Shown here: piece after piece, positions 59,002 through 64,000 of the stretch | Numbering within the stretch: the stretch's first letter is position 1 | How the letters are laid out: each line of letters begins with the position of its first letter | NCBI GenBank assembly: GCA_012934845.2 | Contig: WNNJ02000605.1 | Coordinates: 19,428-83,427 of the forward strand | Reading direction: 5' to 3' | From: Pomphorhynchus laevis | Lineage: Eukaryota > Acanthocephala > Palaeacanthocephala > Echinorhynchida > Pomphorhynchidae | DNA length: 64,000 nt | Notes under the pieces: generated by a model | What the model was told of the DNA's origin: nothing | The model's input: the letters and a program-made list of their open reading frames with translations, nothing else | The model's database searches: none | Position numbers and translations under genes: made by a program

Positions 59002-62000
59002 TCAAGGTTTAAACGTTCGAACAGGCACAGATTGTTCTTTGGTTTCTGATTTGACAGTTAAATTTAAAACTAAAGGATCATCCTCGGTCTCTTCTGTTGT
59101 TTGTTGCTGATTTGTCGAATTACCATCGAAATGCTGGATAGTTGAAGAACAACTTGGACCACTATTAACAGCGGAAGATGCGTACAGTGAAGCCGCGGCG
59201 GACGCGGGAAACATAGGTGGTGATGGCTGAATCACATTCATTATAGACTGCTGAGAAGCGGCTGACATGGCAGCCAATGCTGCAGCGGTTGCGACTGCAT
59301 CCGTAAAGAACGGAGACGGTGAAGTTGCCGGGAATTGACTCCCACAACTATTAGCAGCAGATATGTTTACTCCGGTTGCTGTTGAATTAAACAACGCTGC
59401 TTGCTGACGCATCCATTGAGCATGGTATAGGCGCAGTTGCTGTTCTGAAGCTAAAGGATTGCACATTGCATTTAGCTGATGTTGCATTTTTGACTGATCG
59501 TTGTTGATGCTATAGTTGCTTATTGCGGCAGTAGTGGCAGGACTGCTCGGCATTTTAAAATCTTGGTGTTGATCGTTTGTTCTACAACCTACGGTCATTG
59601 GTGATTGCATCTTTTGATTGTGGTGACATTGCTGGTCAGACATCGTCTCTATATGCTGTTCCTCTTGTTTCTTGTAATCGTCGAGTATAAGGTCAAATGT
59701 TTTTAATTGATTTTTCGACAGCTGATCTATTCTCAATAATCTCAAGCAATTACCACAATTCGCAACTGCCTTTCCATCTTCTTGATCGGCAAAATGAAAG
59801 AAGTAAGGAGCGCAATATGTACTGCATTTGGAACATTGATTGACTGATGCGAGTGATTGATCCTTCGTTGTCGAAAGACTGATTTCATTTTTAGTTCCAG
59901 CGAGTTCCGATTTAATGTTTTCCCACTCGATAGTATTATCTGCAGCAACGGGAGAAATGTGGGCATCAACTGTTGGTTGATCAGATATGGGTTGGGTATT
60001 CTGCTGTTTCTCATTGGAGGACATTCTATTTTGAATACTTTTACACACCTCCTCTAGCCCGAGTAACATTGTGAATTCATGGTTAATATGACATGGTACA
60101 AAATTTACCGGGTTTGTGGGCAAAAATGTTGTGATATTGTTAGATGAGGGATTGTAGGAAGATGATATCTCCTTATGCAAACGAAGGGTGTACAGAAAGG
60201 AGTCAACGCTCTTCTGGAGGTTTTGTCGGAGAACTGATTTTCGTTGAGCCACTAAGTCCTTAACTTGTGTGATAGAAGATGCAGCTGAAACGGAAAAATA
60301 AAATTACTATAAAACTGTCCGAATACTAAACATTGAAAATATATTTACGCTTTTTAATTTATTAATAGTACAAAATATGCAGCTTCCGTTTAGTGATCTG
60401 ATCAATTAGATTTTCTATAAAAAATATCTCTGAGAAAAAAATTTTTATTATAAAATCTTATGTAGAGAAATTTATTTATTCGCATAACCTTTCAGTAGGG
60501 ATTGAAAAACAAATATTGCATTCTGTAAAACAGGCAATATATATAAATATATATAAGATTAGTTATCTACATGTTAATACGTCAATAGGAATTTCGGCAG
60601 GTGTGCGGTATATCAGGATCTGCGTAATTTGTCAATCTCAGGTAATCCTAATTTAGACAAATGACCAGAAAAATCATGCAGTAAGGATTCACACGGAGAG
60701 CCACAGAATACACATTTATATTGAACGGAGATTGGATGAATTGGAATATTAATAATGAAAAATTTATCATGATAACCGTGAATAGAAACCTCCATAGTAA
60801 TGGTCTCTTAATATAACAAGCCTGCTGCCACCAAGTCTGTAAAAATATGGGTGTTAAATAAATCTCAGAGTTAAGTTTGGATCTTTTCAGAATAAATTCA
60901 GATTCATTAATCGAAAACGCTTGAGTTTTTGGCAAATTGAAGATTGCGCGAATGATGACCTCCAATGATGACTTTCTGATGATCTCCAATCTTTATACTA
61001 ATAATAAAAATTTTGAGTAAAAAATGACAAGTTATAATTTGATTGAGGAACAGAATTTAATATCAAGTCCAGGAACTCAATCTAATCAATATTAGATACG
61101 ACATTAGATTTAACTTCCTTAATCCAATATTGGATTCGACATTAGATTGAATTTAATCAATCCAATCAATATTGAATTGAGGAACATATATCAACACAGG
61201 ATAACATCGAAGTTCCTCCGGTTGACCTCCAATCTTAATTATAATATATAATTCTCAATTTAAATAAATCTAAATTATATAAAGATATGAAATATATGTT
61301 TCGATATACTGATGATATATGTGTATTTAAATCTAATAATATTTATTCAATAGGCGAACAAATTTATCCAGAAAGCCTTATTCTTAATAAAACCAATATC
61401 ATCGGCGTATTGCATGACGTTAAAGCAGTAAGTATAAACTGAGATATATGGTCAAGCAGAAGAAAGAAAAGCATGGACCTAGGACTGAATTATATGTTTC
61501 AATATTATGCAACAATATGTAATGATATTGGCTTTCTTCAAAATTATTTAAATAATTTAATAGATACATATTTTAAACTAGGTTACTATAAAAATAACAT
61601 TTAAGCAGAAAATAGTAAAATATATAAATCAATACAATAATATAAAAAATAAATTTAAACTCTTAAGTGGCAAATTTTTATGGATGGATAATAAATAATA
61701 TACTTTGCATTAGAATAAGATACTAGATAGTTATTTCAGAGGAAATACATCATTCGCATGTATTTGGCCCCGCTGCTATGTTGGGTATTGAAGTTAGGGG
61801 CCGAAACCTGATAACATAGCAGTTCCTCATGATGATCTCTAATCCTTATTCTGATACAACGTCTGTTATTTATTAGTCAATTTATAAAAATGACGTTTAT
61901 TTTAAATTTCAATTTTTTATTTTAACTTGATTTAAATTTAAAATTATAAACTTGATTAAATTATAAACTTGATTAACTTTAGAGATATGAAATATATGTT

Positions 62001-63725
62001 TCGATACATTGATGATATATGTGTATTTAATTCTAGCAATTTTTATTCATTTAGTAAACAAATTTATCCAAGTAGCCTTATTCTTAATAAAACTAATATT
62101 AATGATAAAGAAGGTGTATATCTTGATATGAACATTAAATTAACATCAATTAAAACTACTATTAATTTATATCGTAAAGATGACATATTAAAATTAACAA
62201 AAAAAACATATTTTTGCATGAGCATTCATGCATACCATATAATATAAAATATAATACATTAAATAATGAAATTTTAAGAATTGCAACAATTTGTAACGAT
62301 ATTGGTTTTCTTCAAAATCATTTAAAATAATTTAATAGATACATATTTTAAACTAGTTTACTATTAAAGTAACATCAAGCAGAAAATAGTAAAATATATA
62401 ATAAATCAACACAATAATATAAAGAATAATTTAAACTATAAAGTATAAGAGTTTAAACTTCAGTTAAATAATCATTGGGTGGTCCGAATTGTGTAATGTT
62501 AAAGCATATAATATTCTACGAAGGTCTGAAAGCATCAGACAACTCGAATAATTGCCAGCTGACAAAAAACAGATCGAGTGTTACCAGTGTTTCTTCTAAT
62601 TGTTTTAAAAGAAAACAATTAAACTTCCAAAATGTATGTTACCTTAACATTGAATAATTCATTTTTAAATTTCAAAGGTATAATGCTGTCAAATGTACAT
62701 ATGATGCGACAGAGGTAATATAAAAAAAACAACTTACCGCAGAAATTGGCGCCTGCTTTATTATGATTGGCATTTGTCAGATTTACTGGCCTCACCCTAT
62801 TGTTCTGATTTGGTATAGCTGGAGATCTAACGTTGGCATTTACAGGCCAATGGTTGCGATCTGCTGATGCGTTGCTCATCGCTGTGGATTTTGTGTAGTT
62901 CGAACTTTGCATATGGGAACCGGTAGCAACAGGAGGTTGATGATGAGGCTGATGGTTGATCATAAACGAAGGATGATATGGACCTCCTTGATTTGAAGCA
63001 AAATTTGTCTGCATAGCGTTTACGTTTTGAGCTGCTGAAATACCGAGACGATTTCGATTACCACGATAATTGCCTCCCACAGGTTGTTGTTGAATCGCGT
63101 GAGTGACATCGTCAGTCCTTGAATGTCCATCTCCGACTGGTGGCATATGGTTCACAATTTGTTTACTACTTGACTTGTATTGACCACGTGAATACTTAGG
63201 CTTGTTGTTATTGTTTGCATTACTGTTTAAGAGCTGTGATCGATCCTGGTGTTGATGAACAGGATGTTGTTGGCCACACCTGTGATGTTGGGTACTTTGA
63301 CTTGATTTTAAACAGTGATTGTCGAACTGATGCTGGGTAACAACTTGATTTGGCAGTGATATACCAGCACATATGTTGGCTGATGAGTTCGTAGGTTTTC
63401 TTGCAGTTCTTGTGCGGTTATCGTTTGCTGCAACAGTCATGGATCTTCGAATCTGACTTGATCGAAGCTTTTTCAATATAATTAGCTTTGCTTCTTCTCT
63501 ACATAAATCATCCTTTAATTTTTCAAGTATTGCCATCTGTGCTAGCATAGTAGCATGTGACTCGACCGACTTCCCTTTGTGTTTCTTCGATTCGTGGTCA
63601 TCGTCTTCCGAGGATTGATTTATAGATTGCTGCTTGTGGTGACGCTTGAAATAATTACCTTCAACTACTTTGCAAGGGATATTTGTTGTCGCAACAGGTA
63701 CAACTATACCGTTGTTGTGCTTCAT
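59002..63725 (-). CDS. p66/GATAD2-like NuRD subunit
   Basis: Metazoan p66 links MBD2/3 to CHD4 in the nuclear NuRD deacetylase/remodelling complex. Two exons, 63725-62738 and 60284-59002, join in frame (C at the boundary, then AASSITQV) for 756 residues. Residues 35-52 (SSEDDDHESKKHK) resemble the acidic/basic N-terminal patch of GATAD2A. CR1, residues 62-95, is the coiled coil that pairs with MBD (REEAKLIILKKLRSSQ). CR2 has NFVPCHINHEFTMLLGLEEV at 390-409 and a GATA-type finger at 480-509, CSKC-x22-CGNC, a longer loop than the usual 17-18. The linker is Gln/Asn/His-rich and the C terminus Ala/Ser/Pro-rich. An in-frame stop lies just upstream of ATG 63725. The 2453-bp intron (GTAAGT...TTTCAG) holds mobile elements. 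No break seen. Confidence 0.87.
60585..60990 (-). mobile_element. Non-LTR retrotransposon, C-terminal Cys/His family, copy 3
   Basis: Minus strand in the p66 intron, same direction as the gene. RSKLNSEIYLTPIFLQTWWQ and IKRPLLWR parallel RVDPEYFLMPAYTQYKWMNA and IKRPMIWR of the copy at 9290. The Cys/His end reads CVFCGSPCESLLHDFSGH at about 60705-60655. Only the C terminus is left. 60290-60585 before it is AT-rich and unremarkable. Confidence 0.75.
61270..61625 (+). mobile_element. Penelope-like RT fragment, copy 1
   Basis: KYMFRYTDDICVFKSNN and QIYPESLILNKTNI at 61287-61395 match copy 2 at 61965. The match is interrupted by a LINE piece (61389-61487) and resumes at about 61497 with CNDIGFLQNYL-type sequence and the AAGCAGAAAATAGTAAAATA end. 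The catalytic motif here is YTDD. It lies in the p66 intron, antisense to the gene. Confidence 0.6.
61389..61487 (-). mobile_element. L2/CR1-like LINE RT fragment inside the Penelope-like copy
   Basis: On the minus strand SVLGP, then FNVMQYADD are readable. The same CATTGGCGTATTGCATGACG-type stretch occurs at 1061-1080. It interrupts copy 1 of the Penelope-like fragment, so it inserted later. Confidence 0.65.
61730..61960 (-). repeat. Interspersed noncoding repeat X, copy 3
   Basis: Reverse complement of the blocks at 4385-4510 (GAGGAAATACATCATTCGCA, GTATTTGGCC) and 33350-33400 (AATGACGTTTATTTTAAATT, ACAACGTCTGTTATTTATTA). It lies between the two Penelope-like fragments, which suggests that repeat X may be part of that element. 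Confidence 0.6.
61965..62415 (+). mobile_element. Penelope-like RT fragment, copy 2
   Basis: A 92-residue open frame, 61969-62247, reads KYMFRYIDDICVFNSSNFYS, KQIYPSSLILNKTNINDKEG, VYLDMNI and LYRKDD. The RYIDD-(F)-IYP-LxLxKTN-YLDLNI-DKRDD order is that of Penelope-type or related RT elements known from cnidarians and molluscs. After one frame change TLNNEILRIATICNDIGFLQ follows at about 62255-62315. It is a 3' RT remnant without a visible endonuclease. Confidence 0.6.
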
Positions 63726-63735
63726 AGTTCGTTGC

Positions 63736-63893
63736 TTACAACAAATAGAATTTCGTTCTTTCTCCAGGACTTAAAATTACAAGAACGCCTAGTTCGGAAA
63801 GTAATAGCTGCTGATCAAGACCTGATAAAGCTGGTACAGGCTTGTTTATGTAAAAATACACTACGTCGCGGGGCTTAAAACAATTTGCATTTG
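63736..63893 (-). CDS. Possible last exon of an unidentified gene next to p66
   Basis: An open minus-strand segment without its own start codon. After a possible acceptor (GTCCAG, ending at 63894) it reads CFKPRDVVYFYINKPVP, ALSGLDQQLLLSELGVLVIL and SPGERTKFYLL, then a stop at 63738-63736. The mixed hydrophobic/charged composition looks coding, but I recognise no family. The stop is 10 bp before the p66 start codon. It may be the 3' exon of an upstream gene running off the right edge, perhaps co-transcribed with p66, or chance. Confidence 0.3.
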
Positions 63894-64000
63894 CTGGACT
63901 TCAAATCTGAAACGAATTAAAAGAATTCATTCGGCAATTTTCAATTAATGAAATTTAAAAGTATTAATTTATATAGGTATAAATTAATATATATTTATAT

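Noticed and set aside
63579-63878. 99-residue plus-strand frame as a gene
   Set aside because: It lies antisense to p66 exon 1 and the adjoining open segment, which have much better coding evidence.
1-64000. tRNA or rRNA genes
   Set aside because: I looked for cloverleaf arms, A/B boxes and conserved rRNA words on both strands and saw none that hold up.

Overview
This is an AT-rich stretch of an invertebrate animal genome. The NatA subunit NAA15 and the NuRD subunit p66/GATAD2 are the only two host genes I can support firmly, and p66/GATAD2 is known only from animals. Introns are spliced GT-AG with one likely GC-AG, and they are either very short (45-55 bp) or swollen by transposons. I cannot place the phylum from sequence alone.

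Layout. (1) 1-19.4 kb: the N-terminal ~497 codons of NAA15 on the minus strand, in twelve exons. Its remaining C-terminal part lies off the left edge. The long introns hold a LINE (9.3-10.5 kb), an RTE-like LINE (11.5-13.5 kb), an old Gypsy-type LTR element (about 14.9-18.3 kb), a foldback MITE (14.5 kb) and a TIR element (7.1-7.5 kb). (2) 19.4-58.2 kb: about 39 kb with no recognisable host gene, built almost wholly of non-LTR retrotransposons inserted beside and inside one another on both strands. At least five LINE families can be told apart. One is an L2/CR1-like family with a hairpin at its 3' end (nine tails plus several internal fragments). A second carries a nuclease-like C-terminal domain and a different 3' hairpin. 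The others are a family with a C-terminal Cys/His motif (three copies), RTE-like copies and CR1/Jockey-like pieces. Two nearly identical L2/CR1-like copies (33.9-38.7 kb plus strand and 38.8-42.2 kb minus strand) face each other tail to tail. (3) 59.0-63.7 kb: p66 on the minus strand in two exons. Its 2.45-kb intron contains a LINE fragment and two Penelope-like RT fragments. A short open segment ending 10 bp upstream of its start codon may be the last exon of another gene.

Both host genes look intact within the window. NAA15 anchors the N-terminal acetyltransferase NAA10 at the ribosome; p66 bridges MBD and CHD4 in the NuRD chromatin complex. They are not functionally linked. The mobile elements are mostly truncated or decayed. 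I see no new enzymatic system. The most unusual content is structural: tandem-repeat 5' ends, conserved 3' hairpins, an internally deleted LINE derivative, repeated local foldbacks, and an unclassified repeated coding-like segment. Exon joins were worked out by eye from reading frame, splice signals and remembered family sequence, not by alignment.
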